Positions 28,255-37,203 are shown, numbered from the stretch's first letter. The stretch is 64,000 nucleotides of DNA from Lentilactobacillus buchneri (GCF_018314255.1 NZ_CP073066.1:62001-126000), one strand, 5' to 3'. Numbers and translations: made by a program. Notes: a model not told the origin generated them from the sequence alone.

Positions 28255-30138
28255 ATGAGGGGCAAAAGATTAGTTGTGGGCATATTGAGCGGGATTTTTG
28301 TGATTGCTGGCAGTGTGTCGACCAGTGCAAAATCCAACACGTACACGATGCCAAAAGTTTCACTATCGAAAACAGTTGTGGCAAATATTGCTTTAAAACC
28401 ACAAAGCTCATCCCAACTGACGGATTATGTCTATGACACCGTCGATCCAAGTTCACCAAATTATCATCAATACTTAACGCCGGGCGAATTTGCCAGTCAA
28501 TTTGGCCGCCCGACGACAGACATCAACGATTTTAAAAGTTACTTAGGGAAATATCATCTCAAGGCATCCGTCTATCCGGGAAACTTGGCCATCAAAGTCG
28601 TTGGCACTCGGAAGAATTTGATTCGGGCATTTAACGCCAAACAAGTGAAGGTCAGTAAAAAAGATTATCGAACCAAAGTTAAATTACCGGCAAAGCTTTC
28701 GGCCCAAACAGTCAGTGTCATCGGTGTGTACGCAACGAAACCAAAAAGTAAGAAGACAAGTCTTGCAGTAACACCATCTCTCCCACAAAACCCGACTCCT
28801 CCAAATACCGATTTGAGTAAAACCAGTTTTGCTAAAAAGTATGGTGCTTTAAAATTTGCTGATCATTATCAGGTTAGTGATTTATATAAACAAGGTTTGA
28901 CCGGTCAAGGACAGCGAATTGGCATTATTGCCATGGACGACTTTAATGCCAAAGACGTGCTCAAATATTGGCAGCAAACCGGTGTCAACGCCGACCCCAG
29001 CCGGATTAATAAAATTTATTCAATTGACGGTGCCAAGACTGGTCACTTGATCCTGTCGATGGGATTGAACCCAGCTCAAATTGAATCAACGCTGGATGTT
29101 AACCAGTCTGGGGCCGTCGCACCCGATGCCAAAATCGATGCTTATATCGGCCTATCATTAAAAAACGTCACTTCAACGACATCATCTTATTACACCGCCT
29201 TTATGCAGGCCGTTTCGGATGATCGTGATAAACAAATTTCAACCAGCTTTTCACCCAACACGGAGCTTGCCAGTCAATGGGAACAAGGTGCCAGTGCCTC
29301 TTTGGGTGAGTACAACGACGCCTTTAATCTGCTGTTGGAACAAGCAGCTGTTCAGGGCATCTCAGTCTTTCGGGCAAGTGGCGACTATGGTCCGCGTGAA
29401 TTGGCCCTTAAACAATTCAACCACGTTTTCTCAACTTCGCCATATCAAGTCATTACCGGCGGCACCACATTACCCTATACTAGAATTACCGATGGCCGCT
29501 TAATCACCATTGATAAGGAACGGGCTTGGGGCGACACATACAGCAATCCACAAACCAAACCGGCGAATTATGGCGGCAGCGGCGGCGGATTTTCAATTTT
29601 GAACCCGACTCCCCGCTACCAGCAAGGATTTTCCGGCGTTAACACCTTCCGGGCAATCGATCTGCTCAAATATAAGCGCGGTGGTTTCTTAGTGAATAAA
29701 GATCCGCAAATTATCATTGGCAAGGGGTCTGGTCGAAACGTTCCCGATGTTTCAGCCAATGCCGACAGTTACACTGGTTACGCGACCTACGTCTCCGGGC
29801 AAGACCTCGCCTATGCCAAGGATGGCAAAACGGTCATCAGCGTTCCAGTCAAACAATGGACAGTCAACGGCGGCACCAGCTTTGTATCGCCACAAATGGC
29901 TGGTGCCAACGCGGTGATGAACAGCGGGACAACTTCGCCAATCGGCTTTTGGAACCCACAAATCTATCAATTTGCGGTGCAAGCTGATTCACCCTTTACT
30001 GTGCTTGACGATGCTGACAACAATAATAACCTGTATTACACCGGCCAACCTGGTAAACTTTACAATCAAGCCACTGGACTAGGAACCGTCAACTTCGCCA
30101 AATTGTATACCAAGTTCTCGTCAGAGGGTGCCCATTAA
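28255..30138 (+). CDS. Secreted S53 family serine-carboxyl peptidase (sedolisin/kumamolisin type)
   Basis: 627 residues from ATG 28255, 8 nt after GGAGGAAG. An N-terminal signal peptide (RLVVGILSGIFVIAGSVSTSAKS) is followed by a pro-kumamolisin activation domain (about 40-180: YVYDTVDPSSPNYHQYLTPGEFASQF) and the catalytic domain. Catalytic residues in view: Glu277 and Asp281 (ESTLD), Asp377 (SGDYG, oxyanion) and Ser542 (GGTSFVSPQ). The C-terminal YNQATGLGTVNF is the calcium-site region. Expected to be an acid-active, autoactivating extracellular protease supplying peptides. There is no cell-wall anchor. A paralogue lies at 39.1-40.9 kb. Confidence 0.93.
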   Translation: MRGKRLVVGILSGIFVIAGSVSTSAKSNTYTMPKVSLSKTVVANIALKPQSSSQLTDYVYDTVDPSSPNYHQYLTPGEFASQFGRPTTDINDFKSYLGKYHLKASVYPGNLAIKVVGTRKNLIRAFNAKQVKVSKKDYRTKVKLPAKLSAQTVSVIGVYATKPKSKKTSLAVTPSLPQNPTPPNTDLSKTSFAKKYGALKFADHYQVSDLYKQGLTGQGQRIGIIAMDDFNAKDVLKYWQQTGVNADPSRINKIYSIDGAKTGHLILSMGLNPAQIESTLDVNQSGAVAPDAKIDAYIGLSLKNVTSTTSSYYTAFMQAVSDDRDKQISTSFSPNTELASQWEQGASASLGEYNDAFNLLLEQAAVQGISVFRASGDYGPRELALKQFNHVFSTSPYQVITGGTTLPYTRITDGRLITIDKERAWGDTYSNPQTKPANYGGSGGGFSILNPTPRYQQGFSGVNTFRAIDLLKYKRGGFLVNKDPQIIIGKGSGRNVPDVSANADSYTGYATYVSGQDLAYAKDGKTVISVPVKQWTVNGGTSFVSPQMAGANAVMNSGTTSPIGFWNPQIYQFAVQADSPFTVLDDADNNNNLYYTGQPGKLYNQATGLGTVNFAKLYTKFSSEGAH

Positions 30139-30203
30139 GACAATCGTTGTTTTAACTCGAGATTCGCCAACGAAACACTCAAGCTTTAACATGTTGATAA
30201 CTT

Positions 30204-30252
30204 AAAATTAGTCGGCCAATCCTGCTTATGGATAATCGGCCGACTAATTTTT
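30204..30252 (+). terminator. Terminator of the first S53 gene
   Basis: AAAATTAGTCGGCC pairs with GGCCGACTAATTTTT, loop of about 20 nt; A-run on the other side makes it possibly bidirectional. Confidence 0.8.
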
Positions 30253-30265
30253 AAAAAAAACGGAT

Positions 30266-30316
30266 CAAAAAAGAGGTTGAGATCGCTATCGTGCAATAGT
30301 GATCTCAACCTCTTAA
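30266..30316 (-). terminator. Terminator downstream of tRNA-Leu
   Basis: On the minus strand AAGAGGTTGAGATC pairs with GATCTCAACCTCTT, followed by TTTTGATCC. It lies directly after the tRNA. Confidence 0.8.
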
Positions 30317-30326
30317 CTTTATATGA

Positions 30327-30410
30327 TGCCCTCGGCAGGATTCGAACCTGTACTTGATTGCTCAAACAGCGACCTGAACGCTGCGCGTCTGCCAGTTCCG
30401 CCACGAGGGC
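30327..30410 (-). tRNA. tRNA-Leu (anticodon CAG)
   Basis: 84 nt class II tRNA with long variable arm. Acceptor GCCCTCG/CGAGGGC, anticodon stem CAGCG/CGCTG around TTCAGGT (anticodon CAG, reading CUG), T-arm GGTTCGAATCC. Discriminator A; CCA is not encoded. A terminator follows, so it is transcribed alone or at the end of the upstream unit. Confidence 0.95.
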
Positions 30411-30431
30411 AACAACATGTTTTATTTTACA

Positions 30432-31130
30432 CTAAAAGTAGTAACTTGAAAAGAAGTTTTGTCGTTTTGTTTTGAAAACCAGATATCGACTGGAACTTGG
30501 ATCATGTTTCATCATCAGGTAACCAATCAAAGCCATGAGGAAAGCCCCCGCCAAATCGGCGATCAGGTCAGTCATCGTGTCCATCAAGGCTGCTCGGCCG
30601 AGCAACAACTTGCCAGCTTCTTCGTACCGTTGCAGGTTCAAACCACCCAGTCCATCAGCGGTAAACTCATACATTTCCCAGAAAACACCACAAGTCGTTC
30701 CAAACGTAAAGGCAAACAGACTCATCAAAAATGGTTTGTGGGTTGCATTATCTCTGGCACTCATCAATCCTTGAAAAATTGAAAACCCCAGTCCAGCCAA
30801 CATCATTGCGGAAAAAACGTGTTCATACTTATCCCAAAACGGTACACTGTAAAATTGCAATCCGGATCCAAGGAAAATGGACATGTATAGGAAAATATAG
30901 AAGAAAACCAATTCAATCTGTGGAAAATAAAACCGGCCCAACTTCTCGATTAAAAATGGCAAGCTGGCAATGAGGATCCCAATAAAGACCTCCACCAAGA
31001 GCAACGTCTGCCCGTGAAATTTTGGTTGTCCTTTCATTAACCAATAACCATAGTAACCAATATAAGCAGCCATTGAGACCACCGTAATCCAAAATAACCA
31101 AGTACTAAATCTAAGTTTACCAATTTTCAT
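30432..31130 (-). CDS. Polytopic membrane protein of unknown function
   Basis: 232 residues from ATG 31130 (AAGGGGA upstream; a TTG three codons earlier is less well placed). About six hydrophobic segments; conserved-looking polar motifs inside the membrane part are FWDKYEHVFSAMM, FWEMYEFTADG and MDTMTDLIADLAGAF. This pattern of acidic and His residues resembles the DUF2238/YjdF-like membrane family, but I am not sure. It is divergent from a MarR/OhrR-type regulator gene, 177 bp away, which may control it. Confidence 0.75.
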   Translation of the reverse strand: MKIGKLRFSTWLFWITVVSMAAYIGYYGYWLMKGQPKFHGQTLLLVEVFIGILIASLPFLIEKLGRFYFPQIELVFFYIFLYMSIFLGSGLQFYSVPFWDKYEHVFSAMMLAGLGFSIFQGLMSARDNATHKPFLMSLFAFTFGTTCGVFWEMYEFTADGLGGLNLQRYEEAGKLLLGRAALMDTMTDLIADLAGAFLMALIGYLMMKHDPSSSRYLVFKTKRQNFFSSYYF

Positions 31131-31200
31131 ATGTAACAATCCCCTTTTATGTCAAATTAATTGTCCGCAATTAAATTGACTCCCTGTGTTAAGTCTTGCT

Positions 31201-31253
31201 TTTAAATATAAATACATTACAATAATAACATAAAGTATTTAAATTGATTCGAC
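31201..31253. promoter_or_regulatory. AT-rich inverted repeat, candidate regulator operator
   Basis: TTTAAATATAAATAC and GTATTTAAA are inverted around an AT-rich centre in the gap between the divergent membrane-protein and MarR-type genes. Dyad and position suit a MarR/OhrR operator, but the sequence is so AT-rich that chance is possible. Confidence 0.35.
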
Positions 31254-31307
31254 TAGTGCTGTCCGTGTTTCACGGCAGTATGTGCAAAAATAATAGGAGT
31301 TGAAATT

Positions 31308-31760
31308 ATGCCTCAAACCCAACCAATTCGCTTGGACAGCCAATTGTGTTTCCAAGTCTACTCAGCGAACAAAAAATTTAATCATTTTTATCAGCAGGCA
31401 CTGAAGCCTTTTGATTTAACTTACCCACAGTATATTGCGATGCTGACTCTGTGGCAATATGCACCGCTCTCAGTGAAGCAATTGGGCGAATACCTCCACC
31501 TGGACAGCGGCACGTTAACCCCATTACTCAAGCGGCTGGAAAATCATGGCTGGATCACCCGCTCCCGTTGCGAAGCAGACGAGCGAACCGTTGTCATCCA
31601 GTTAACCGATAAAGCCAAAGAGCAACAGGACAATGTCTTCAGTCGTGTGAACAGCTGCTTTGATGTTTTGGGATTAACCCCAGCTGAAAAAGAAACTTGT
31701 TCTCAGACGATGGCGACCATTGAACAAAAGCTTGATTTGTACAATCAAACACAGATCTAA
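31308..31760 (+). CDS. MarR family regulator, OhrR-like (one-Cys peroxide sensor type)
   Basis: 150 residues. Winged helix: LSVKQLGEYLHLDSGTLTPLLKRLENHGWITR followed by the wing RCEADERTVVIQLT. The N-terminal LDSQLCFQVYSANKKF places a Cys at position 14, equivalent to the peroxide-sensing Cys of OhrR (LDNQLCFALY), and PFDLTYPQYIAML is also OhrR-like. Such repressors normally control the ohr peroxidase; no ohr gene is near, only the divergent membrane protein. RBS AGGAG precedes the ATG by 8 nt. Other Cys residues occur later (Cys84, Cys107 and Cys121). Confidence 0.88.
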   Translation: MPQTQPIRLDSQLCFQVYSANKKFNHFYQQALKPFDLTYPQYIAMLTLWQYAPLSVKQLGEYLHLDSGTLTPLLKRLENHGWITRSRCEADERTVVIQLTDKAKEQQDNVFSRVNSCFDVLGLTPAEKETCSQTMATIEQKLDLYNQTQI

Positions 31761-31822
31761 ACGCTCTGACCAAAATGTTAAGATTTTGGTGCAGAGTATA
31801 ATCTAATCATAAATCCAATTTA

Positions 31823-31869
31823 AAATCGAGGCTGGGACAAAATGAAAGATTTTGTCCCAGCCTCGATTT
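31823..31869. terminator. Strong terminator after the MarR-type gene
   Basis: AAATCGAGGCTGGGACAAAAT pairs perfectly over 21 bp with ATTTTGTCCCAGCCTCGATTT, loop GAAAG. A very stable, nearly symmetric hairpin. Confidence 0.85.
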
Positions 31870-31900
31870 GTGTTTGAATGTTACCTAGTATAATTGTGGG

Positions 31901-31992
31901 CCAATAAGCAGCTTCCGACCGTATAAGGGGGATTATCGAAATATCCAACTGGAATTCGGGTAATCCCCTTATAGAGCCAAACCACTTATTGG
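31901..31992. repeat. Long nested inverted repeat of unknown nature
   Basis: Outer arms CCAATAAG (31901-31908) and CTTATTGG (31985-31992), inner arms TATAAGGGGGATTA (31922-31935) and TAATCCCCTTATA (31961-31973). It lies between convergent genes, in a 250-bp gap also holding the preceding terminator. It has no U-run on either strand. May be a small non-autonomous element, a structured RNA or a 3'-end structure of the serine hydrolase transcript. Confidence 0.6.
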
Positions 31993-32010
31993 TTCACGCT
32001 CACTTTTTGT

Positions 32011-32757
32011 TCATGCCAACCAATCAACCACTGACTGGCCAACTTGATTAAATTTTTGGATCGTTTCCATTCGGTTCAAGGATCCAGCAGTCAACATGGC
32101 AATGTCAACAGAATGGTTGTTATATACAATTTGAGCGACATCATGGTCAATCAAATTGCCCTCACCAGTCTTATTGTATACAGCAACATTCTCGCCTGAT
32201 TCATCAAAATTACCTGGTAGTTTGTATCGGAACTGCTGATTGGCGAACCAGCTCTGGACTTCGGAACCATTATGAAGTGCTTGCTGAAGCAGCCGCAAAC
32301 TTTCAGCAGCACTGGTATAGTTATTTTTGCCACTGGCAAGTGCCCGACCGTCCATCAGATAACGTTCCAGCCCGGTCTCGTGGAAATCATGGGTTTGAAG
32401 ATAATGCTGAATATGATTCATTCCCATCAAGGAGATCACCACATTAGTAGCCGAATTATCGGACACACTAATCATCAACGCCAACAAGTCCCGAAGCTTC
32501 CATGGCCGAACAGACATCAATTGTAAGATTCCGGCACCGCCTACCAACTCATCCGTCGAAACATCAACGGATTGATCCAGATCAACGTTGCTGTCCAAAA
32601 CATCGTTTAAGATGGCCAATTTGATCAAAGAAGCCGATGGGAAGGCCTCGTGGCTATCATGGTCCACCAAGGTCTGACCGTTGCTTTGAATTAACAAGCC
32701 ATACTTAAACGAACTGTCAGCCATCACCCGTTCAATTGTTTCAGAAAACTCACTCAT
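32011..32757 (-). CDS. Class A beta-lactamase-fold serine hydrolase
   Basis: 248 residues from ATG 32757 (AGGAG 8-9 nt upstream). All three active-site motifs are present: Ser43-Leu-Ile-Lys46 (SLIK), Ser99-Asp-Asn101 (SDN) and Lys196-Thr-Gly198 (KTG). No signal peptide or lipobox, so it is probably cytoplasmic, unlike true beta-lactamases. The 4-bp ATGA overlap with the NlpC/P60 gene implies coupled translation; in that context a D,D- or L,D-peptidase acting on imported muropeptides is more likely than antibiotic resistance. The substrate is unproven. Confidence 0.9.
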   Translation of the reverse strand: MSEFSETIERVMADSSFKYGLLIQSNGQTLVDHDSHEAFPSASLIKLAILNDVLDSNVDLDQSVDVSTDELVGGAGILQLMSVRPWKLRDLLALMISVSDNSATNVVISLMGMNHIQHYLQTHDFHETGLERYLMDGRALASGKNNYTSAAESLRLLQQALHNGSEVQSWFANQQFRYKLPGNFDESGENVAVYNKTGEGNLIDHDVAQIVYNNHSVDIAMLTAGSLNRMETIQKFNQVGQSVVDWLA

Positions 32758-33644
32758 CGCCAATATCTCCTAAAGCCGGCGAACTCGGCCGCAAATTTTG
32801 GTTCAGTCAGTTCTGCAATATCGACTTTGGCGCCTGGCGTTCTTGATTCAATCATCTTTCCATTACCAATGTACATGCCAACGTGATGCACGTAGCCCTT
32901 GCCGTGATCATACGCGAAAAATACCAAGTCACCCGGTAGGATTTCTTCCGGTGCTAAAGGTAAACCGTTTTCTTGTTGATCGTCAGCGTCCCGGGGAATA
33001 TCAAATCCAAGTACCCGATGAAGCGTGTACGCAAATCCAGAGCAGTCAAAACCATAGGAACTGGTTCCGCCCCAGAGATAACGCTCGCCTAAAAATTGGC
33101 GTCCCATCTCAACCATCGTTTCACCAGCATTGCTACCAACGAATGGCAGTACTGCTGCTGATTTGTCAATGAAACCCTTTCCAAGCGGGGTCACGACGGC
33201 AATGTAGTCACCACTGGTGCCTGTTTGTGGCAGCACAGTTCCCAAGCTGATTTCGAGGACCGGCTTTTTGTTTTCATCATACAAATTGGCTGTCCGAACA
33301 GCAATTCTCACAATTGAGGTAACCGGTGGATAACTAATCTGCTGATCGCTTAATAATTTACTTGGCACCCAACCAGGATAGCCCCTTGAATCAGAATCAT
33401 CTCGTTGACTGGGAATATAGACTTTGGCCCAGTCACCGTCGAAATGATCAATAATGACTTCATCGTTAAACAAAGCCTGCGTTTCTAATAAGTCATCATC
33501 GGAAAGCGCAACTGATTGCTCATCACTCATTTGTTCAACCCATTTTTTACCATCGCCGTCTAAGGCTGGTTGATCAACTTTTCTTGGTGATTCTTTAGAC
33601 TTCCAAATAGTTGCCACTGGAACTTTGACTCGTCTTGTTTCCAT
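32754..33644 (-). CDS. NlpC/P60 gamma-D-glutamyl-L-diamino acid endopeptidase (YkfC-like)
   Basis: 296 residues. N-terminal two-thirds hold SH3-like domains (DGDWAKVYIPSQ, RGYPGWVPSKLL, VRTANLYDENKKPV); the C-terminal NlpC/P60 domain has catalytic Cys201 (GFDCSGF) and His254 (HHVGMYIG). Same layout and length as YkfC/dipeptidyl-peptidase VI, which cut between D-Glu and Lys/Dap in free peptides. No signal peptide, so cytoplasmic. It sits between an Ala-Glu epimerase gene and a serine hydrolase, matching the ykfABC recycling logic of Bacillus. Confidence 0.92.
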   Translation of the reverse strand: METRRVKVPVATIWKSKESPRKVDQPALDGDGKKWVEQMSDEQSVALSDDDLLETQALFNDEVIIDHFDGDWAKVYIPSQRDDSDSRGYPGWVPSKLLSDQQISYPPVTSIVRIAVRTANLYDENKKPVLEISLGTVLPQTGTSGDYIAVVTPLGKGFIDKSAAVLPFVGSNAGETMVEMGRQFLGERYLWGGTSSYGFDCSGFAYTLHRVLGFDIPRDADDQQENGLPLAPEEILPGDLVFFAYDHGKGYVHHVGMYIGNGKMIESRTPGAKVDIAELTEPKFAAEFAGFRRYWR

Positions 33645-33751
33645 CTGGGCACCTCCATTCGTTAAATTTTAGTATACATATATTATACCTCATTAGCCAC
33701 CAACTACCTGCCAGATAGCATAAAAAGCATTGCTGGCTTGTTCACCCTACT

Positions 33752-33793
33752 CAAAAAAGGCCGGAACATGAGGAATCCTTATGTCCGAGCCTC
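33752..33793 (-). terminator. Terminator after the epimerase gene
   Basis: On the minus strand GGCTCGGACAT pairs with ATGTTCCGGCC (with G-U pairs), followed by TTTTTTGAG, right after the epimerase stop. Confidence 0.75.
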
Positions 33794-33798
33794 TTGGG

Positions 33799-34872
33799 TT
33801 ACTTAAATCCTAATCCCGGTAAATCTGGAAAAGAGATTTCGTTTTTTTGATTGATGATCCCACCGGCAATTGGGTTGCTGGAGAACATCATCGATGCGTC
33901 CAAATCTACATACTGAATATTTCGTTTGGCAGCGGCCAAGTGAGCCGCAGCAGTAACGGAAACCGACGATTCAATCATACTACCCACCATGCAGGGAATT
34001 CCGGCAGCCTCGGCAAGGGTATTGATTTTAACCGCATTATCAATCCCGCCCGCCTTCATCAACTTAAGGTTGATAATATCACAACCACGCATACTAATGA
34101 TGCGAGCGGCATCTTCAATTGAAAAGATGCTCTCATCAGCCATAATCATCGTCGTGGTGTTGGCGGTCACGTAAGCCAGACCATCAAAGTCAGTGGCTTT
34201 AACCGGCTGTTCAACCAGTTGAACGTTCAGATTCAGTTCCCGCATCCGATTAATAACGGCCACAGCCTGTTTTGGATGCCAGCCCTGGTTGGCATCCAAA
34301 CGAATTTGAATGGCTGGCCCAACTGCTTTTCTGATGGCCACAATTTTATCGAGGTCGGCTTCTTCAGAATCATCCCCCACCTTGATTTTCAAAGTGGTAA
34401 ATCCTTTGGTAATCAAGTCTTGAGCTTGGGTGATCATATCCTCAATCGTCCCGACACTGACAGTATAATCGGTCGTGATGTGATCCGAGTGGCCACCCAA
34501 CAGTTGATATAGTGGCACCCCATACGATTGAGCCAGTAAATCGTTAACGGCAATATTCAAAGCAGCCTTCGGACTCGAATTATGGACCATTGACTGATCG
34601 ATAGTCGCCTTAATATCCGCTGAGTCAAACAATGGTTTGCCAATCAATTTCGGGCCAATCACATCGTTAACGGCACTTTCAATGCTTGGGAGGGTATCTC
34701 CGGTAATCACCGGCGTCGGTGCTGCCTCGCCATAACCGACTTTACCATCACTGGCAGTTATTTTAACAATCAGCGTCTGGGCAGTGGTGACAGTTCTTAA
34801 TGCAGTTTTGAACGGCCGTTTGAGTGGCACAGCAGCTTCCTGGACATCAATCTTTTTAATCACGGGTTCCAA
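33799..34872 (-). CDS. L-Ala-D/L-Glu (dipeptide) epimerase
   Basis: 357 residues, enolase superfamily, muconate-lactonizing subgroup. Catalytic and metal residues are all visible: Lys162-Ile-Lys164 (LKIKVGD), Asp193 (RLDANQGW), Glu221 (LVEQP), Asp246 (MADES) and Lys270 (INLKLMKAGG). The family member YkfB converts L-Ala-D-Glu from murein to L-Ala-L-Glu, which normal peptidases can use. The gene lies 21 bp downstream of the OppA-like lipoprotein gene and upstream of the YkfC-like endopeptidase. Substrate assigned by context. Confidence 0.9.
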   Translation of the reverse strand: MEPVIKKIDVQEAAVPLKRPFKTALRTVTTAQTLIVKITASDGKVGYGEAAPTPVITGDTLPSIESAVNDVIGPKLIGKPLFDSADIKATIDQSMVHNSSPKAALNIAVNDLLAQSYGVPLYQLLGGHSDHITTDYTVSVGTIEDMITQAQDLITKGFTTLKIKVGDDSEEADLDKIVAIRKAVGPAIQIRLDANQGWHPKQAVAVINRMRELNLNVQLVEQPVKATDFDGLAYVTANTTTMIMADESIFSIEDAARIISMRGCDIINLKLMKAGGIDNAVKINTLAEAAGIPCMVGSMIESSVSVTAAAHLAAAKRNIQYVDLDASMMFSSNPIAGGIINQKNEISFPDLPGLGFK

Positions 34873-34892
34873 TAAGTGTCACTCCTCATTAA

Positions 34893-36512
34893 TTATTTAA
34901 CGTAAGCCTCTTTGAAATTGTAGTTGGCACCAGCAGTGTTGTAAACAATTCCCTTAACTTTTGAATTAACCATCCATTTTTCACCAGATTGGTAAAGTGG
35001 AATGATTGCTTGATCTTTCAAGGCCAAATTCTGAGCCTTAACCATGTCATCCCAACGAGCGTTGGCATTGCTGCCATCGTCAGCGTTGCTGGCTTTGATT
35101 AACGAATCATACTCTGAATTCTTCCAACCGGAAATGTTGCTTGGGTTATTGGAAGTCAAAATGTTCAAGAATGTGATTGGATCGGAGAAGTCGGCAAACC
35201 AATTGGCAACGGTCACAGTAAATTGACCATCAGCTTGTCGAGATAAAATTGAACGACCAGGAATGTTGTTCAAAGTAACCGTTAAGCCAGGTAACTTTTG
35301 TAAGGCACTTTGCAGATACTCACTCAATTGCTTTTGGTCACTGCCATCAGAGTTCAACAAAGTAAAGTGTAATGACGAACGACCAACTTCTTGAAGGCCT
35401 TCCTTAAAGAGCTGTTTAGCCTTGGTTGGGTTATAAGTCATTGATGCGGGAGCGGTTGTGTCTTTCGTAAAGTCAGTTCCGTTCTTCGGTGAAACGGCCA
35501 ATCCCTCTGAAACAAAGCTATTGTTATCGATTGCGCCGCCACCCATGACTTTGTTGGCTAATGTCTTTCGATTAATGATCATTGACATTGCTTGGCGAAT
35601 TTTCAGGTTTTTGAAGACCTTGTTCTTTTGGTTAACAGCAATGTAGTAGTTGGAAGACTGCTTTCGTGAAATCATATCTTTCTTGTTACCCATTTGTTTG
35701 GCCTGGGTAGCTGACAGTTGCGACATATCAAGTTTACCTTGGTTGTAAAGGTTCAACGACGTTGAAGAATCTGGTTGGACACTAAACTTGATGTCATCAA
35801 GCTTAACAGCCTTCTTGTCCCAATAATCGGTGTTCTTCTTCAAAGTCCACTTGTTATTGGTTCCAGTCCAGCCAGTCAGCGTAAACGGTCCGTTATAAAC
35901 TTGAGTCTTGGCCGAAGTGCCGTAATCGTTGCCGTATTTATTGACTGCCTTGGCATCTTGTGGGAAGAAGACAGGAAAGCCCATCAGCAAATTAAAGTAT
36001 GGGATTCGCTGTTCCAAGGTCACAGTCAGTTTATAATTACCACCTGCTTTAATTCCCAATGAAGAAACTTTGGCTTTTTTGTTTTGAATCTTGTCAGCGT
36101 TCTTAATTCCTGAGAACAGGTAACCATACTGTGAAGCCGTCTTAGGATTTAAGGTTCGCTGCCATGAATAAACGAAGTCTTTGGCAGTCACCGGATCGCC
36201 ATTACTCCATTTGGCACCTTTACGCAAGTTGTAAGTGTAAGTCTTACCATCCTTTGAAACCGTCCATGACTTGGCGATTCCCGGTTCAACTTTACTATTC
36301 TTGCCTAGACGAACCAACCCTTCATCGACGTTGTTTAAAACGTTGAAAGTTCCAACAGCCGTGGTCTTCGATGGATCAACAGTCGTCAGTTCAGAATCGG
36401 TTGAAGTCTTAATCGTCTTGTTAGCTTGACCAGACTTTTGACCACAACCTGCCAGAATTAATGCAATGCTTGCTACACCTGCGAGTGCAGCCACTCCTCG
36501 AGATAAATGCAT
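34893..36512 (-). CDS. Oligopeptide ABC transporter substrate-binding lipoprotein (OppA-like)
   Basis: 539 residues. Signal peptide with lipobox LAGC, lipidated Cys23. SBP_bac_5 features: LTTVDPSKTTAVGTFNVLNNVDEGLVR, KWSNGDPVTAKDFVYSWQR, YNGPFTLTGW, KNTDYWDKKAVKLDDIKF. It captures peptides outside the membrane and passes them to an Opp-type permease. No permease or ATPase genes are adjacent, so it must use a system encoded elsewhere. Placement directly before the Ala-Glu epimerase suggests murein peptides as ligand, as for MppA, but this is inference. RBS GAGGAGG is strong. Confidence 0.93.
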   Translation of the reverse strand: MHLSRGVAALAGVASIALILAGCGQKSGQANKTIKTSTDSELTTVDPSKTTAVGTFNVLNNVDEGLVRLGKNSKVEPGIAKSWTVSKDGKTYTYNLRKGAKWSNGDPVTAKDFVYSWQRTLNPKTASQYGYLFSGIKNADKIQNKKAKVSSLGIKAGGNYKLTVTLEQRIPYFNLLMGFPVFFPQDAKAVNKYGNDYGTSAKTQVYNGPFTLTGWTGTNNKWTLKKNTDYWDKKAVKLDDIKFSVQPDSSTSLNLYNQGKLDMSQLSATQAKQMGNKKDMISRKQSSNYYIAVNQKNKVFKNLKIRQAMSMIINRKTLANKVMGGGAIDNNSFVSEGLAVSPKNGTDFTKDTTAPASMTYNPTKAKQLFKEGLQEVGRSSLHFTLLNSDGSDQKQLSEYLQSALQKLPGLTVTLNNIPGRSILSRQADGQFTVTVANWFADFSDPITFLNILTSNNPSNISGWKNSEYDSLIKASNADDGSNANARWDDMVKAQNLALKDQAIIPLYQSGEKWMVNSKVKGIVYNTAGANYNFKEAYVK

Positions 36513-36582
36513 GATATAATCCTCCTCTAATATGTAAGACGCGTAACAAACTCATCTTGGTTCTAATTTAGCATAAAAGTGT

Positions 36583-36627
36583 CAAAAAAACAGGCCTTTT
36601 CTAATATTGAGTTCAGAAAGCCTGTTA
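36583..36627 (-). terminator. Terminator after the C39-like gene
   Basis: On the minus strand AACAGGC and GGCCTGTT pair, with TCT/AGA continuing the stem, followed by TTTTTTTGACAC. The T-run runs into a TTGACA that may be the -35 of the oppA promoter. Confidence 0.75.
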
Positions 36628-36651
36628 GAATATGCGATTTTGCTGTGAATT

Positions 36652-37203
36652 TTACTTAGTAATTGCGATTGCCATCTTACGAGACAAATAAATCGGCTCA
36701 AATTTGGTTTTTGGCAGCCAGTATTGACCGTCAATCGGATCACTCACGTGGACCTGGTGGTCATCGATCCCGTCCAACAGAACCGCGTGATTATTAGCCG
36801 GAACCTGACCAAATGGATACGAATCCCACTCAGGTTGTTCAAAATGAACGGTCACAGAGGTTAACACCGGCTCCCCTTTTGCCACAAAGTCATACAACCA
36901 CTGGGGATCTGCCCCACTCAGTTCTTGCAGATTACCATAACGATTTCCCCACCACATCAGGGGTCGGGTAAAGATTGCCTCAAACTTGCCGGGCCGATTG
37001 GTGAAAGGTGAACCACCAAAGCCGTGGTAAGGATTGCTATCTGGTGAAATTGGCATCTGAAGGAGAAATTGGCCATAATTCAGGTCTAAAGCTCGGCCCT
37101 GATAATGGAGCCCCTCCAGCAAGCTGGCTGCCTCACAGCCGTTAATGGCACCCCAAGCAAGTTGGCGAATGTTTTCAGCACCTAATAAAATCTTCGCACT
37201 CAT
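36652..37203 (-). CDS. C39-like (papain-fold) cysteine peptidase family protein
   Basis: 183 residues. Candidate catalytic residues: Cys23 in AINGCEAASLLEGLHY, His139 in PANNHAVLLDGIDD and Asp155 in HVSDP, the order of Peptidase_C39_2 proteins. These are usually secreted, but no signal peptide is seen here. The start overlaps the P1 peptidase stop by 4 bp (ATGA), so both are translated from one message. Substrate unknown; processing of peptides within this salvage cluster is a reasonable guess. Confidence 0.82.
   Translation of the reverse strand: MSAKILLGAENIRQLAWGAINGCEAASLLEGLHYQGRALDLNYGQFLLQMPISPDSNPYHGFGGSPFTNRPGKFEAIFTRPLMWWGNRYGNLQELSGADPQWLYDFVAKGEPVLTSVTVHFEQPEWDSYPFGQVPANNHAVLLDGIDDHQVHVSDPIDGQYWLPKTKFEPIYLSRKMAIAITK

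Noticed and set aside
32011..32757. Antibiotic-resistance beta-lactamase
   Set aside because: Has SxxK, SDN and KTG motifs but lacks a signal peptide and is translationally coupled to a muropeptide endopeptidase, so a cytoplasmic peptidase role fits better.
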